Positions 1-9,151 are shown, numbered from the stretch's first letter. The stretch: 23,129 nt of DNA from an uncultured Bacillaceae bacterium (GCA_937983065.1 CALKAL010000107.1:1-23129); one strand, 5' to 3'. Numbers and translations are program-made. The notes: a model not told the origin generated them from the letters alone.

Positions 1-5
1 TTTTT

Positions 6-1259
6 TCATCCAATCGGTTGATTCAGCTCGTTTAACGATAACAGCCCTTTCGTAATAGCTAACTTCACATGTTCATACGTTAATCCACCTTGAACGTAAA
101 GAGTATACGGCTCCTTAATTGGCCCATCCGCTGTTAACTCTAAGCTGCCTCCTTGAATAAACGTTCCCCCTGCCATAATGACATCATGCTCATAACCTGG
201 CATATAGCTCGGATAAGGGATCACATGAGAATTAATCGGCGATTGTTGTTGAATAATTTGCGCAAATTTAATCATTTCCTCTTTAGAATTAAACGTAATC
301 GTCTGAATGAGATCTGTCCTCTCATCTTCGGGTCCTGGTTTTGCGTTGTACCCATTTAATTGTAAAAGTTTAGATGTGAAATAGGCACCTTTTAACGCCT
401 CTCCAACGACGTGAGGGGCTAAAAATATTCCTTGATACATTTCTAACAAACTATAAATACTTGCCCCAGTTTCCTTTCCTAACCCACCAGGTGCGACTAA
501 ATAATTACTACATTTATCAACAAACTCCTTTTTACCGACGAGATAACCACCCGTTTTAACAATTCCCGCTCCTGGATTTTTAATTAAAGAGCCCGCCATA
601 ATATCTACGCCGACATCCGTTGGTTCTAACGTTTCTACAAACTCACCGTAACAATTGTCAACGAACACAATTAAATCTGAGCGGATGCTTTTCACAAAAT
701 CAACCATTTCTTTTATTTGTTTTATTGTAAAAGATGGTCTGTCTGCATAGCCTCTTGAACGTTGAATCGCAATCACTTTCGTTTTAGCGTGAATCGATTG
801 TTCAACCCGCTCGAAATCAACCTCGCCATTTTCTTTCAATGGAATTTCACTGTAATGAATGCCGTAATCTTTTAATGACCCATCAACTTCTTTTTCGATA
901 CCGATAACATCTTCTAACGTGTCATACGGTCGACCTGTTATATACATTAATTCATCGTCTGGTCTTAATAACCCAAAAAGCGCCGTTGTAATCGCATGGG
1001 TGCCAGAGACGATTTGATGCCTGACTAAAGCATCCTCCGTGTTGAAAATAGACGCATATACTTCTTCTAATTTATCCCTACCACTATCATCATAGCCATA
1101 GCCTGTTGTTGGATTAAAATGATAATCACCGACTTGATGCCGTTGAAAAGCGTTTAATACTTTTAATTGATTAGCGGTGACAATTTTACTAATTTGATTA
1201 AATCGGTCTTTTAATTGCTCTTCTACCTCTGTAATTGTGTCGAATATATTTTCGTTCAT
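6..1259 (-). CDS. ynbB: PLP-dependent methionine gamma-lyase family protein YnbB
   Basis: Fold-type I PLP enzyme of the Met gamma-lyase/aluminium-resistance family (417 aa, normal full length). Visible motifs are SGTHA near 85-89 (phosphate-binding loop), VDNCYGEF with D201 for the pyridine nitrogen, and SLIKNPG with K227 as the likely Schiff-base lysine. The start is ATG, 10 bases after the hflX stop, with only a weak GAGTGA-type ribosome site, so translation is probably coupled to hflX. In B. subtilis ynbB follows the hflX homologue and precedes glnRA, which would lie beyond this edge. Family members are often named aluminium resistance proteins, but the substrate is poorly defined. I recall that B. 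subtilis YnbB is needed for the 5-aminopentanol modification of EF-P, which would tie it to ymfI at the other end of this window. The family call is secure; the EF-P role is from memory. Confidence 0.93.
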   Translation of the reverse strand: MNENIFDTITEVEEQLKDRFNQISKIVTANQLKVLNAFQRHQVGDYHFNPTTGYGYDDSGRDKLEEVYASIFNTEDALVRHQIVSGTHAITTALFGLLRPDDELMYITGRPYDTLEDVIGIEKEVDGSLKDYGIHYSEIPLKENGEVDFERVEQSIHAKTKVIAIQRSRGYADRPSFTIKQIKEMVDFVKSIRSDLIVFVDNCYGEFVETLEPTDVGVDIMAGSLIKNPGAGIVKTGGYLVGKKEFVDKCSNYLVAPGGLGKETGASIYSLLEMYQGIFLAPHVVGEALKGAYFTSKLLQLNGYNAKPGPEDERTDLIQTITFNSKEEMIKFAQIIQQQSPINSHVIPYPSYMPGYEHDVIMAGGTFIQGGSLELTADGPIKEPYTLYVQGGLTYEHVKLAITKGLLSLNELNQPIG

Positions 1260-1269
1260 CTTTTATCAC

Positions 1270-2502
1270 TCATTTCATTAATTGGTTGTAGATTGGATTG
1301 TCTGGATTAATATATCCGTGAAGGTAATAGCTATTATCTTCTTCCTGAAATTGTTGTTGTTCAATGACTGTTTGTAATTTTAACCGATTGAGTAAATCAC
1401 CTTGATCAGCTGGGATAGAAACATCATATTGATTCCACAGCTGCTTTAAAACGTCTTCTATTTTAACTTTTAACTTTCCGATATCATTTTTATTAAACGC
1501 ACTCATTAAAATACTCGGGCTTGAATAAGGAATGAATTGTTCAGTTAAAAGATCCCGTTTATTATAAACTGTTAATTGAGGAATGTGATCTGCATCGAGT
1601 TGCTTTAATATTTGTTTTACTGTCTTCTCATGGGCAACGGCATCTTCATGTGAACTATCGACAACGTGCAAAATAAAATCCGCATCTCTTACTTCCTCTA
1701 GTGTGGAACGAAAGGCTGCAACTAATGTTGTCGGTAATTTTTGAATAAAACCGACCGTATCGGAAACTAACACTTGAAACCCGCTCGGTAAATGGATTTT
1801 TCGAATCAATGGATCTAACGTGGCAAATAGTTTATTTTCTTCTAACGATGTTTCTTTTGTTAGCCGATTGAAAAGCGTTGATTTGCCTGCATTCGTGTAG
1901 CCAACAATCGAGATTTGGAAGACAGAGTGGCGTTTACGATTTTCTCGGGATTGCTCACGGTGTTTAACGACTTGTTTTAAAGCATGTTTAATATCAGAAA
2001 TACGGTTTCTTATATGTCTTCGATCTGTTTCTAATTTCGTCTCACCTGGCCCTCTAGTCCCGATACCACCACCGAGTCTTGATAATTCAATCCCTTTTCC
2101 GTGTAATCGTGGAAGTAAATATTCAAGCTGAGCTAATTCAACCTGGAGTTTTCCTTCCCTTGTACGAGCACGCATTGCAAAAATATCTAAAATTAGTTGC
2201 GTTCGATCAACAATTTTTACACCCCAAACGTTCGTTAAATTTCGGTGTTGAGTTGGGGTTAATTCACCATCTACTAATACGACATCAATCTCAAGCTCCT
2301 CGATATAATGCTTAATTTCTTCAACTTTTCCAGTTCCGACAAAATAAGCCGAATGTATTCTTTCCCGTTTTTGTGTAAATACATTTAAAATATTCGCCTC
2401 GACTGTTTCGCCTAATGCTTTAAGCTCATCAATTGATGATTGGAACGCTTGATCTGTTTCAGTTTGTAATTGGCAACCGACGATGATTGCTTGTTCAGCC
2501 AT
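1270..2502 (-). CDS. hflX: GTPase HflX (ribosome-associated)
   Basis: OBG-HflX superfamily GTPase that binds the 50S subunit and rescues or splits stalled or stressed ribosomes. The 410 aa protein has the HflX N-terminal domain (to about 185), including the GxGxRGPGE-type signature GGGIGTRGPGETKLE near 144-158. The G domain follows: G1 GYTNAGKST at 201-209, G3 DTVG at 248-251 and G4 NKRD at 314-317. The ATG start is preceded by AAAGGAGA at good spacing. The gene lies just after the hfq terminator, so it needs its own promoter within 2503-2569; the best I see is a weak TGGACG/TATAAG pair with an 18-base spacer. It is followed at 10 bases by ynbB, as in B. subtilis (ynbA-ynbB). Confidence 0.96.
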   Translation of the reverse strand: MAEQAIIVGCQLQTETDQAFQSSIDELKALGETVEANILNVFTQKRERIHSAYFVGTGKVEEIKHYIEELEIDVVLVDGELTPTQHRNLTNVWGVKIVDRTQLILDIFAMRARTREGKLQVELAQLEYLLPRLHGKGIELSRLGGGIGTRGPGETKLETDRRHIRNRISDIKHALKQVVKHREQSRENRKRHSVFQISIVGYTNAGKSTLFNRLTKETSLEENKLFATLDPLIRKIHLPSGFQVLVSDTVGFIQKLPTTLVAAFRSTLEEVRDADFILHVVDSSHEDAVAHEKTVKQILKQLDADHIPQLTVYNKRDLLTEQFIPYSSPSILMSAFNKNDIGKLKVKIEDVLKQLWNQYDVSIPADQGDLLNRLKLQTVIEQQQFQEEDNSYYLHGYINPDNPIYNQLMK

Positions 2503-2562
2503 AAAAAATCTCCTTTAATTGTTTTTCTTATATTATTTGCATTTTTAAGTCGTCCATGAATC

Positions 2563-2599
2563 AAAAAAATAAGCCTATCAACATTGTGTGATAGGCTTA
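2563..2599 (-). terminator. Rho-independent terminator after hfq
   Basis: Inverted repeat with arms 2570-2580 and 2589-2599 (11 perfect pairs, 8-base loop). On the minus strand it is followed by a run of seven T (2563-2569). It closes the mutS-mutL-miaA-hfq unit and separates it from hflX. Confidence 0.92.
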
Positions 2600-2615
2600 C
2601 CCCCTCGTCAAGTAT

Positions 2616-2837
2616 TTAAGATTCGAGTTCAATATTTTTTGATGGTGCAAACGTTGATATGGCATGTTTAAAAATTAATTGCTGTTTGCCTTCTGTTTCA
2701 ATCAAGACTGTAAAATTATCAAAAGATTTTATGACTCCTCTTAATTGAAAGCCGTTAAGCAAAAATACAGTTAAAGGAACCTTCTCTTTTCGTAATTTGT
2801 TTAAATAAGTGTCTTGTACGTTCGTTGAGCTTGCCAT
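2616..2837 (-). CDS. hfq: RNA chaperone Hfq
   Basis: Hexameric Sm-like protein that binds A-rich and U-rich RNA and can promote sRNA-mRNA pairing. The Sm1 core VFLLNGFQLRG is followed by the Sm2 signature, here FKHAIST rather than the usual YKHAIST. Two tandem ATGs are possible. The second (2837) is chosen because AGGAGG ends 7 bases before it and only 4 before the first (2840); it gives 73 aa, the same length I recall for B. subtilis Hfq. The gene sits 46 bases after miaA, as in many bacteria (miaA-hfq), and before hflX, recalling the E. coli miaA-hfq-hflX order. It is the last gene before a strong terminator. Confidence 0.96.
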   Translation of the reverse strand: MASSTNVQDTYLNKLRKEKVPLTVFLLNGFQLRGVIKSFDNFTVLIETEGKQQLIFKHAISTFAPSKNIELES

Positions 2838-2886
2838 CATAACTCCTCCTCTTTCTATCTCATCATAATTACATATTCGATAAACT

Positions 2887-3819
2887 CTACAACATTCCTT
2901 CTAAATCTTTAATTATTATTGAAAATGTTTCCATATAACGGTTTGAATCTATATCATACCATATTATATTAGGAATTTTGTTTCGATAATAAGTTAGTTG
3001 TCTTTTTGCAAACCTGCGCGTATTACGTTTAACGAGCTCTATTGCTGTATCTAGCGTGTATTCTTGATTAAAGTATGGGATAAACTCTTTATATCCAATC
3101 CCTTGCATCGGCTGTATTGTGTCACCATAATGCGTGTATAACGATTTGACTTCCTCTACTAAACCCGCTTCAATCATTAAATCAACACGCTCATTTATTC
3201 GCTTATATAATAAATCTCGGTCCATTGTCAAACCGATCATCGTCAAATCATAAAGTGGTTCATTTGATTGATCTTTTTCAATATCAGACATCTTCTTTCC
3301 AGATGTTTCAATCACTTCTAAAGCACGGATGACCCGTCTCATATTATTCGGATGAATTTGTTCTGCTTGTTGAGGATCTAACCGTTTTAAACGATTGTAA
3401 ACAGATTCTATTCCGAATTGATCAATTTCTTTTAAAATTTTTTGTTCATACGCCTTGCTTCTTTCAACAGTTGCAAAATTAAAGTCATAAAGTGCAGCGT
3501 GAACATAAAAGCCTGTTCCTCCAACAATGATTGGGAGCTTACCTTTATTCGTTAATTCAACAACCTTGTCATTGACATCTTGTTTAAATTGATGAACGGA
3601 ATAAGTTTCTTTAGGCTCTAGCATATCAATTAAATGATGAGGGATACCTTCCATTTCCTCATCTGTCGCTTTAGCCGTTCCGATATTAAAAGATTTATAA
3701 ATTTGCATTGAATCCCCATTTATGACCTCACCGTTTAATTTTTTCGCTAATTCAATACCGAGCTTCGTTTTTCCAACAGCGGTTGGCCCGATAACCGAGA
3801 TGACTTTCTGTTTTTCCAT
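2887..3819 (-). CDS. miaA: tRNA dimethylallyltransferase MiaA
   Basis: Transfers a dimethylallyl group from DMAPP to N6 of A37 in tRNAs reading UNN codons, giving i6A. The 310 aa protein has the P-loop GPTAVGKT at 11-18, the NGDSMQIY segment near 34-41, GGTGFY for the prenyl pocket, and the C-terminal R-rich segment NTRRFAKRQLTY that contacts tRNA. The ATG follows an AAGGTGA ribosome site that overlaps the mutL stop region (14-base gap), so it belongs to the mutS-mutL-miaA-hfq unit. MiaB, which acts on the product i6A, is encoded about 6 kb upstream in the same window. All core motifs are intact. Confidence 0.97.
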   Translation of the reverse strand: MEKQKVISVIGPTAVGKTKLGIELAKKLNGEVINGDSMQIYKSFNIGTAKATDEEMEGIPHHLIDMLEPKETYSVHQFKQDVNDKVVELTNKGKLPIIVGGTGFYVHAALYDFNFATVERSKAYEQKILKEIDQFGIESVYNRLKRLDPQQAEQIHPNNMRRVIRALEVIETSGKKMSDIEKDQSNEPLYDLTMIGLTMDRDLLYKRINERVDLMIEAGLVEEVKSLYTHYGDTIQPMQGIGYKEFIPYFNQEYTLDTAIELVKRNTRRFAKRQLTYYRNKIPNIIWYDIDSNRYMETFSIIIKDLEGML

Positions 3820-3833
3820 CTAATTCACCTTAA

Positions 3834-5663
3834 CTACATAATTCGTTTAAACATTCGTTTAATTTCGTAATCACTAAAATGGATGATAACCGGTCTACCA
3901 TGGGGACAAGTAAATGGGCTATCACATTGTCTTAAATCATTTAATAAATATTCCATTTCAGCTCGGTTTAAATAATGATTCGCTTTAATCGATCGTTTAC
4001 AAGCCATTAAAATGGCCGCTTCTTCTCGAATTTTCTCCAAATCTATCATTCGATGATCGATTAACTCGTCAATCATATCTCTTATGACCTCTTCTTCCTC
4101 ACCTTTTGGAAACCAGCTCGGATGGGATCTAATGATATAACTATGATTGCCAAATGGTTCCAAAAATAAACCTACATTTTCAAAAAATTCTCGATTCTCC
4201 TCAATGACCATCGCTTCTTGGTTTGTAAATTCAAAAGTAAGTGGTATTGCGAGCTCCTGTAATTGCTCTGCAGGCTTTCCTAATTGCTTTTTATAATATT
4301 CGTATTTAATCCGCTCCTGTGCTGCGTGCTGATCAATCATGTACATCCCTTGTTCATTTTGAGCGAGTATATACGTTCCGTGCAATTGACCAATCGGATA
4401 CATATCAGGCATTCGGTCTATTTTATTTGGATGTGAAGATGTCGCTCGTATATTTTCTTCTTGATTTTCAAAATGATCAATTGCCTCATCAATGGATGGA
4501 ATTGGCACATCGTTTATATCATCAATCAACGGATTCATATGAACAGATTGATAATTTAAAGGCTGCTCCTGTTCCTTTAAATGGTTTCCTTCATATTCAT
4601 CTTTATTAACATCGTTAAATGTTAATGACGTTTGTTCGGATTTTGTTTTCTCTTTCTTTACACCAGATGGAATTAAACGCTCTTTTTTTAATCGCTCATT
4701 AATTGTATTTTTAACGATATCAAAGAGTTCTCTTTCCTTACTAAATCTCACTTCAGTTTTCGCTGGATGGACATTTACATCAACTAAATACGGATCCATC
4801 TCTATTTTTAATATGACGAGGGGAAAACGACCAATCGGTAAAAAAGTATGATAGCCTTCTAAGATCGCCTTATTAATATAAGGATTTTTTATATAACGAC
4901 CGTTAACGATTAACGTCATATATTTACGGGCGGATCTTGTTAATTCTGGTTTTGATATAAGACCAGTAATGTCATAGTCTAGCGATTCATTATTTATTTC
5001 GAACATATTACGTGCGACTTGATAGCCGTAAATTTGCTGGACGACTTGTCGTAAATCACCATTGCCATTCGTGAAAAAGATTCTTTTATTATTATGTTCA
5101 CATTCAAACCGGATATTAGGATGGGATAATGCCATGTTTTGAATGACATCAGTTATATGACCGAGCTCAGTATGAACGGTTTTTAAATATTTTAAGCGCG
5201 CTGGTGTATTAAAAAATAAATGCTCAACCGTAATTTCCGTCCCTTTACGCTTATCTGATTTATTTTTCCCTTTAATTTCGCCACCAATGATTGTTAGCTC
5301 GGTTCCTGCTTTTTCTCCCGTTGATGTTTTCAACGTTAAATGGCTCACACTCGCAATACTCGCTAACGCTTCACCTCTAAATCCTAACGTTTTTACCCGA
5401 AAGAGATCGTGTTCATCAACAATTTTACTCGTCGCATGGCGCTCGAACGCTATAACACTATCGTCCTCTTCAATTCCGTCGCCGTCATCAGTAATTTTGA
5501 TAAGTTTTAAACCAGCTTCGACTAACTCAATTTTAATCCACGTACTATTAGCATCGATACTATTTTCAACTAATTCTTTGACGACAGAGGCTGGACGTTC
5601 AACGACTTCACCTGCTGCTATTTTATTAGACAGTTCATCGGCTAATTGAATAATTTTCCCCAA
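3834..5663 (-). CDS. mutL: DNA mismatch repair endonuclease MutL
   Basis: Couples MutS mismatch recognition to strand incision. The N-terminal GHKL ATPase (to about 330) shows the ATP-binding sets E-N-SIDA, DDGDGI, RHATSK and GFRGEAL. A linker at about 340-420 is followed by the C-terminal endonuclease domain with DQHAAQERIKYE at 444-455, which fits DQHA(x2)E(x4)E, and CPHGRP at 586-591. So this is the latent-nuclease MutL type of bacteria without MutH. QELAIP at 479-484 fits the beta-clamp-binding motif known from B. subtilis MutL. The start is TTG, not ATG: AAAGGGGG stands 8 bases ahead of it, and it aligns with the usual start of the family. It begins 15 bases after the mutS stop. 609 aa is normal; nothing is missing. 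Confidence 0.97.
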   Translation of the reverse strand: MGKIIQLADELSNKIAAGEVVERPASVVKELVENSIDANSTWIKIELVEAGLKLIKITDDGDGIEEDDSVIAFERHATSKIVDEHDLFRVKTLGFRGEALASIASVSHLTLKTSTGEKAGTELTIIGGEIKGKNKSDKRKGTEITVEHLFFNTPARLKYLKTVHTELGHITDVIQNMALSHPNIRFECEHNNKRIFFTNGNGDLRQVVQQIYGYQVARNMFEINNESLDYDITGLISKPELTRSARKYMTLIVNGRYIKNPYINKAILEGYHTFLPIGRFPLVILKIEMDPYLVDVNVHPAKTEVRFSKERELFDIVKNTINERLKKERLIPSGVKKEKTKSEQTSLTFNDVNKDEYEGNHLKEQEQPLNYQSVHMNPLIDDINDVPIPSIDEAIDHFENQEENIRATSSHPNKIDRMPDMYPIGQLHGTYILAQNEQGMYMIDQHAAQERIKYEYYKKQLGKPAEQLQELAIPLTFEFTNQEAMVIEENREFFENVGLFLEPFGNHSYIIRSHPSWFPKGEEEEVIRDMIDELIDHRMIDLEKIREEAAILMACKRSIKANHYLNRAEMEYLLNDLRQCDSPFTCPHGRPVIIHFSDYEIKRMFKRIM

Positions 5664-5678
5664 AACTAATGCCCCCTT

Positions 5679-8228
5679 TTAGTCCAGCTCTTTCTTTAAT
5701 TCATAAAGTAGATTCATCGCATCCATCGGCGTCATCGATAAAACATCAAGCTTTTTTAACCGTTCGATGATGTGTACATGCTCATTGTACGGTGAGATAC
5801 GCGCTTCTTCAAAGAGTGTTAGCTGTTCCTCTTTTTGCTGTTGTTTAACAAGCTCCGTCGTATCTTCAAACGTATGAAGTAAATCATAAGCCCGGTCAAT
5901 AATATCCTCTGGTAGATTAGCAATTTTCGCTACGTGAATACCGTAGCTTTTATCAGCTTTACCTTCTTTAATATGATGTAAAAAGACGACTTCTCCGTCG
6001 TGCTCATCCACTTCAACGTGGACATTTCTTAATCGTTCTAAACTATCTTCTAAAGTTGTTAACTCATGATAATGGGTAGAAAATAACGTTTTCGCCCCGA
6101 TTCGGTTATGAATATATTCTATAATTGATTGGGCTAACGCCATTCCATCGTAAGTGCTTGTACCCCGACCAATTTCATCAAGTAAAATTAAACTTCTTTT
6201 CGTTGCATGTCTTACCGCATGTTCAGCTTCTAACATTTCAACCATAAACGTACTTTGGCCAGACACTAAATCATCCGCCGCTCCTATTCGGGTAAAAATT
6301 TGATCGAAAATCGGCAGCCTTGCTTCTTTAGCGGGGACGAAACAACCGATTTGTGCCATGATGACGATTAGTCCTAATTGTCTCATATACGTACTTTTAC
6401 CAGCCATATTCGGTCCCGTAATAAGTAAAATATTCGTCTTTTCATCCATCATTATATCGTTTGGCACAAATTCATTATCCATCACTTTTTCAACAACCGG
6501 ATGTCTGCCATCTTTAATATGAATCGTACTGTTTGTCGTCATGACAGGTTTTATATAATTATTTTCTTCACTTACATTGGCGAAGCTTAGTAAACAATCT
6601 AACGTACTTAATTCATTCGCTAGCTTTTGTAATGGGACGATATAAGCTTTTAGTTCATCACGAATTTGGACAAATAACTCATATTCAAGCTCGACACTTT
6701 TATCAGTCGCTTCTAAAATAAGCTGTTCCTTTTCTTTTAACTCAGGAGTAATAAAACGTTCGGCATTCGTTAATGTTTGTTTTCGTTCATAACGATCTAA
6801 ATCAACGGCGGCTAAATTCGCTTTCGTCACTTCGATATAGTATCCAAACACTTTGTTATAGCCAATTTTTAACGATTTAATGCCTGTTTTTTCCCGTTCC
6901 TCTCTTTCTAAATTAGCAACCCACGCTTTCCCATTTTTTGATGCGTCACGATATTGATCAAGCTGCTTATTAAAACCGTCTTTTATAATTCCACCTTCTG
7001 TAATACTCACTGGTGGATCTTCGTGAATGCCTCGATTAAGTATGTCGTAAATGGTTTCATACGGCTTAATGTTATCGAGTAATTGATTGATTTTATCATT
7101 CGAAATATTTAATAATGTTTCCTTAATGTTTGGAAGAACTTTTAATGACCGTTTAAGTTGAAGTAAATCCCTAGCATTCACATTCCCAAATGAAATTCTT
7201 CCAACTAACCGTTCAATATCATATACTTCTTTTAATGCATTTTTTAATTCTTCTCTTTCAAAAAAAGCGTCAATTAAAGCTTTAACTTGGCCATGACGGG
7301 TTTCTATCGCTTCTTTAGATAAAAGAGGTTGATCAAGCCATTGCTTTAATTTTCGAGCTCCCATCGCCGTTTCCGTTCGATCAATGACGTTTAACAATGT
7401 CCCTTTTCTACTTTTATCACGAATCGATTCCATTAACTCTAAATTCCGTTTAGAATATAAATCTAGTTTCATGAACCGATTCAGTTCAATATATTTAACT
7501 TGTTGTAAGTGGGATAGGAAACGTTTTTGCGAATGAAAAATATATTGAAACACACGGCCAAATCCTTGAATTAAACGTTCATCATGTATGTTAGACACTA
7601 AATATGTATAGTCTTCTGGAATTGAAGTTTTATCTTCAATAGATATCGTCACATTTAAGTAAGACTGTAAAGATTTCGTATAAGGTTCATCAAACTCAGA
7701 AGGGATGATAATCTCTTTAACGGGACGATTATAAAGCTCACTTAATACATCGTTCCAACCGTTTTCTATTAAACTAACCGTTGATTCACCTGTGGATAAA
7801 TCGACATAAGAGATAATAAAATCCGTCTCAGATGGTGTAATCGAGACGATAAAATTATTTTCATCTTCTTTTAAAAATTTTCCTTCCATCAATGTGCCCG
7901 GTGTAATGACTTGTACAACTTCACGTCGAACGACCCCTTTAGCTACCTTTGGATTTTCTACTTGCTCACAAATGGCAACTTTATAACCGCGATCAATCAG
8001 TCGTTTTATGTACCCTTCTGCTGAATGATATGGGACACCGCACATCGGGATTTTATCTTCTGCACCACCATCACGAGCTGTTAATGTAATTTCTAATTCT
8101 TTAGCGGCTTTAATCGCATCGTCGAAAAATAATTCGTAAAAATCACCGAGTCTAAAAAATAAAAATGCGTCTTCATATGATTTTTTTATTGATAAATATT
8201 GCTTAATCATCGGTGTATATTTTGCCAT
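5679..8228 (-). CDS. mutS: DNA mismatch repair protein MutS
   Basis: Mismatch-sensing ATPase. The start is set at the internal ATG (MAKYTPMIKQYL), giving 849 aa. An ATG 15 bases upstream (8243) is rejected because it overlaps the GGGGGAAA ribosome site, which sits 8 bases before 8228. Numbering from 8228: the mismatch-wedge F-x-E lies in GDFYE near 28-32, Walker A GPNMAGKST at about 605-613, Walker B ILLDE ending near 685, followed by the GRGTSTYDG signature. A C-terminal QLTLF near 802-806 fits a DNA sliding-clamp-binding motif. It is the first gene of a tight unit with mutL, miaA and hfq, and has its own promoter in the gap after cotE. All functional residues are present. Confidence 0.97.
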   Translation of the reverse strand: MAKYTPMIKQYLSIKKSYEDAFLFFRLGDFYELFFDDAIKAAKELEITLTARDGGAEDKIPMCGVPYHSAEGYIKRLIDRGYKVAICEQVENPKVAKGVVRREVVQVITPGTLMEGKFLKEDENNFIVSITPSETDFIISYVDLSTGESTVSLIENGWNDVLSELYNRPVKEIIIPSEFDEPYTKSLQSYLNVTISIEDKTSIPEDYTYLVSNIHDERLIQGFGRVFQYIFHSQKRFLSHLQQVKYIELNRFMKLDLYSKRNLELMESIRDKSRKGTLLNVIDRTETAMGARKLKQWLDQPLLSKEAIETRHGQVKALIDAFFEREELKNALKEVYDIERLVGRISFGNVNARDLLQLKRSLKVLPNIKETLLNISNDKINQLLDNIKPYETIYDILNRGIHEDPPVSITEGGIIKDGFNKQLDQYRDASKNGKAWVANLEREEREKTGIKSLKIGYNKVFGYYIEVTKANLAAVDLDRYERKQTLTNAERFITPELKEKEQLILEATDKSVELEYELFVQIRDELKAYIVPLQKLANELSTLDCLLSFANVSEENNYIKPVMTTNSTIHIKDGRHPVVEKVMDNEFVPNDIMMDEKTNILLITGPNMAGKSTYMRQLGLIVIMAQIGCFVPAKEARLPIFDQIFTRIGAADDLVSGQSTFMVEMLEAEHAVRHATKRSLILLDEIGRGTSTYDGMALAQSIIEYIHNRIGAKTLFSTHYHELTTLEDSLERLRNVHVEVDEHDGEVVFLHHIKEGKADKSYGIHVAKIANLPEDIIDRAYDLLHTFEDTTELVKQQQKEEQLTLFEEARISPYNEHVHIIERLKKLDVLSMTPMDAMNLLYELKKELD

Positions 8229-8262
8229 GTTTATTTCCCCCATTGATAGCTATCTCAACGTC

Positions 8263-8291
8263 ATTATAGCATACATAAAGGTATTCATAAA
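8263..8291 (-). promoter_or_regulatory. Extended -10 promoter of mutS-mutL-miaA-hfq
   Basis: On the minus strand a perfect TATAAT (8263-8268) is preceded by TGC, an extended -10. The -35 is weak (TTTATG, 8286-8291; 17-base spacer). The predicted start near 8256 leaves a leader of about 28 nt to the mutS ATG. A perfect 10-base palindrome (8245-8254) lies just inside the transcript. Confidence 0.72.
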
Positions 8292-8384
8292 TTGATTAAA
8301 ACAATCCATTTTCCTTAAAAAGCCCCGAAAAATAGGATCATTTAAATGCGAAATTGATAACATGATTCTATTAAGTTAACAAGT

Positions 8385-8431
8385 AAAAAAAGTAAAAGAT
8401 GATTTCACATTTAAGAAGTGAAACCATCTTT
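8385..8431 (-). terminator. Rho-independent terminator after cotE
   Basis: A 14-pair stem (8395-8408 with 8418-8431; one G-U pair in the minus-strand RNA) with a 9-base loop, followed on the minus strand by TACTTTTTTT. It isolates cotE from mutS. Confidence 0.92.
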
Positions 8432-8454
8432 TTAACATTCGCTAACGGATTGAA

Positions 8455-8982
8455 CTAGTTTTGTTCGACTTCGATATCAGCTAGTTCTTTTTCTAATTCA
8501 TCAAAATCGACATCGTCTTCATCAAAGCCGTCTGGATCCACTTTAGCCCATACCTTTGTTTCTCCTATAATATCACAGACAAATTCCCGCTCGAGTTCGA
8601 CTTTTATTTTACCGTTATCTTCTATACTACATTCTAATGTGTTAGGCTGTTGAGTGGCTCTTGCAACTACATCAAATTGATTTGAAATGGCCTGCTCATC
8701 TCGCATGACGATAGGTACTTTGTCAACGTATGATTTTTTTTCAGTGACGACTTCTGTTTTCGTATTGTCGTTATACGAATACCAAACATTAATGTCATAA
8801 GCCCCTGCTACTTCAACAACATCCCCTTTTTTCTTCGCTTCATATTGGTGATTAATAATCCAACAACCGAGTATGCTTGACGGTCGATGATTCGGGGTGA
8901 CGGCATGAGATGTTTCAGTAAACTTCTTACCCTTACCACAAACAGCTTTCGTTATAATTTCGCGATATTCACGATCAAACAT
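8455..8982 (-). CDS. cotE: Outer spore coat morphogenetic protein CotE
   Basis: Assembles the outer coat of the endospore and recruits other coat proteins. The 175 aa protein is close to the B. subtilis length (about 181). It shows the family core: REIITKAVCGKGKKF at the N-terminus, SSILGCWIINHQYEA in the middle and VWYSYNDNTKTEVVTEK after it. The C-terminal tail (from about 148) is very acidic (DPDGFDEDDVDFDELEKE), typical of CotE. The ATG follows AAGGAGG at 9 bases. It is flanked by terminators on both sides, so it is a monocistronic gene between ricA and mutS, the same position as in B. subtilis. A sigma-K-like promoter lies just upstream. This gene is strong evidence that the organism forms endospores. 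Confidence 0.95.
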   Translation of the reverse strand: MFDREYREIITKAVCGKGKKFTETSHAVTPNHRPSSILGCWIINHQYEAKKKGDVVEVAGAYDINVWYSYNDNTKTEVVTEKKSYVDKVPIVMRDEQAISNQFDVVARATQQPNTLECSIEDNGKIKVELEREFVCDIIGETKVWAKVDPDGFDEDDVDFDELEKELADIEVEQN

Positions 8983-9010
8983 CCTTCTTCTCCTCCTTCA
9001 TTAGCCAATT

Positions 9011-9039
9011 TATTTTATGCAAACTAGGTATATGTTGTG
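9011..9039 (-). promoter_or_regulatory. Candidate sigma-K promoter of cotE
   Basis: On the minus strand CATAAAATA (9011-9019) fits the sigma-K -10 pattern CATANNNTA exactly. A CACA at 9036-9039, 16 bases upstream, fits the short AC-type -35. The predicted start lies near 9004, about 20 bases before the cotE ATG. CotE is driven by sigma-E and sigma-K in B. subtilis; I found no convincing sigma-E match here. Confidence 0.55.
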
Positions 9040-9098
9040 ATTACGGCAAGGATTGTTAATGACTTACTCATTCATATTCAATCGCCTATTAAAGTGTT

Positions 9099-9144
9099 AA
9101 AAAAATAAGCTCAAGATTCATATATAATAAATGAATCTTGAGCT
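9099..9144 (-). terminator. Rho-independent terminator after ricA
   Basis: A 14-pair perfect stem (9108-9121 with 9131-9144), a 9-base AT-only loop, then TTATTTTTTT on the minus strand. It ends the miaB-ricA transcript. Confidence 0.94.
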
Positions 9145-9151
9145 ATATTTG

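Noticed and set aside
5287..5649. Plus-strand 120-codon open frame inside mutL
   Set aside because: Complement of the conserved MutL ATPase domain; Ser/Pro-rich composition typical of an antisense frame.
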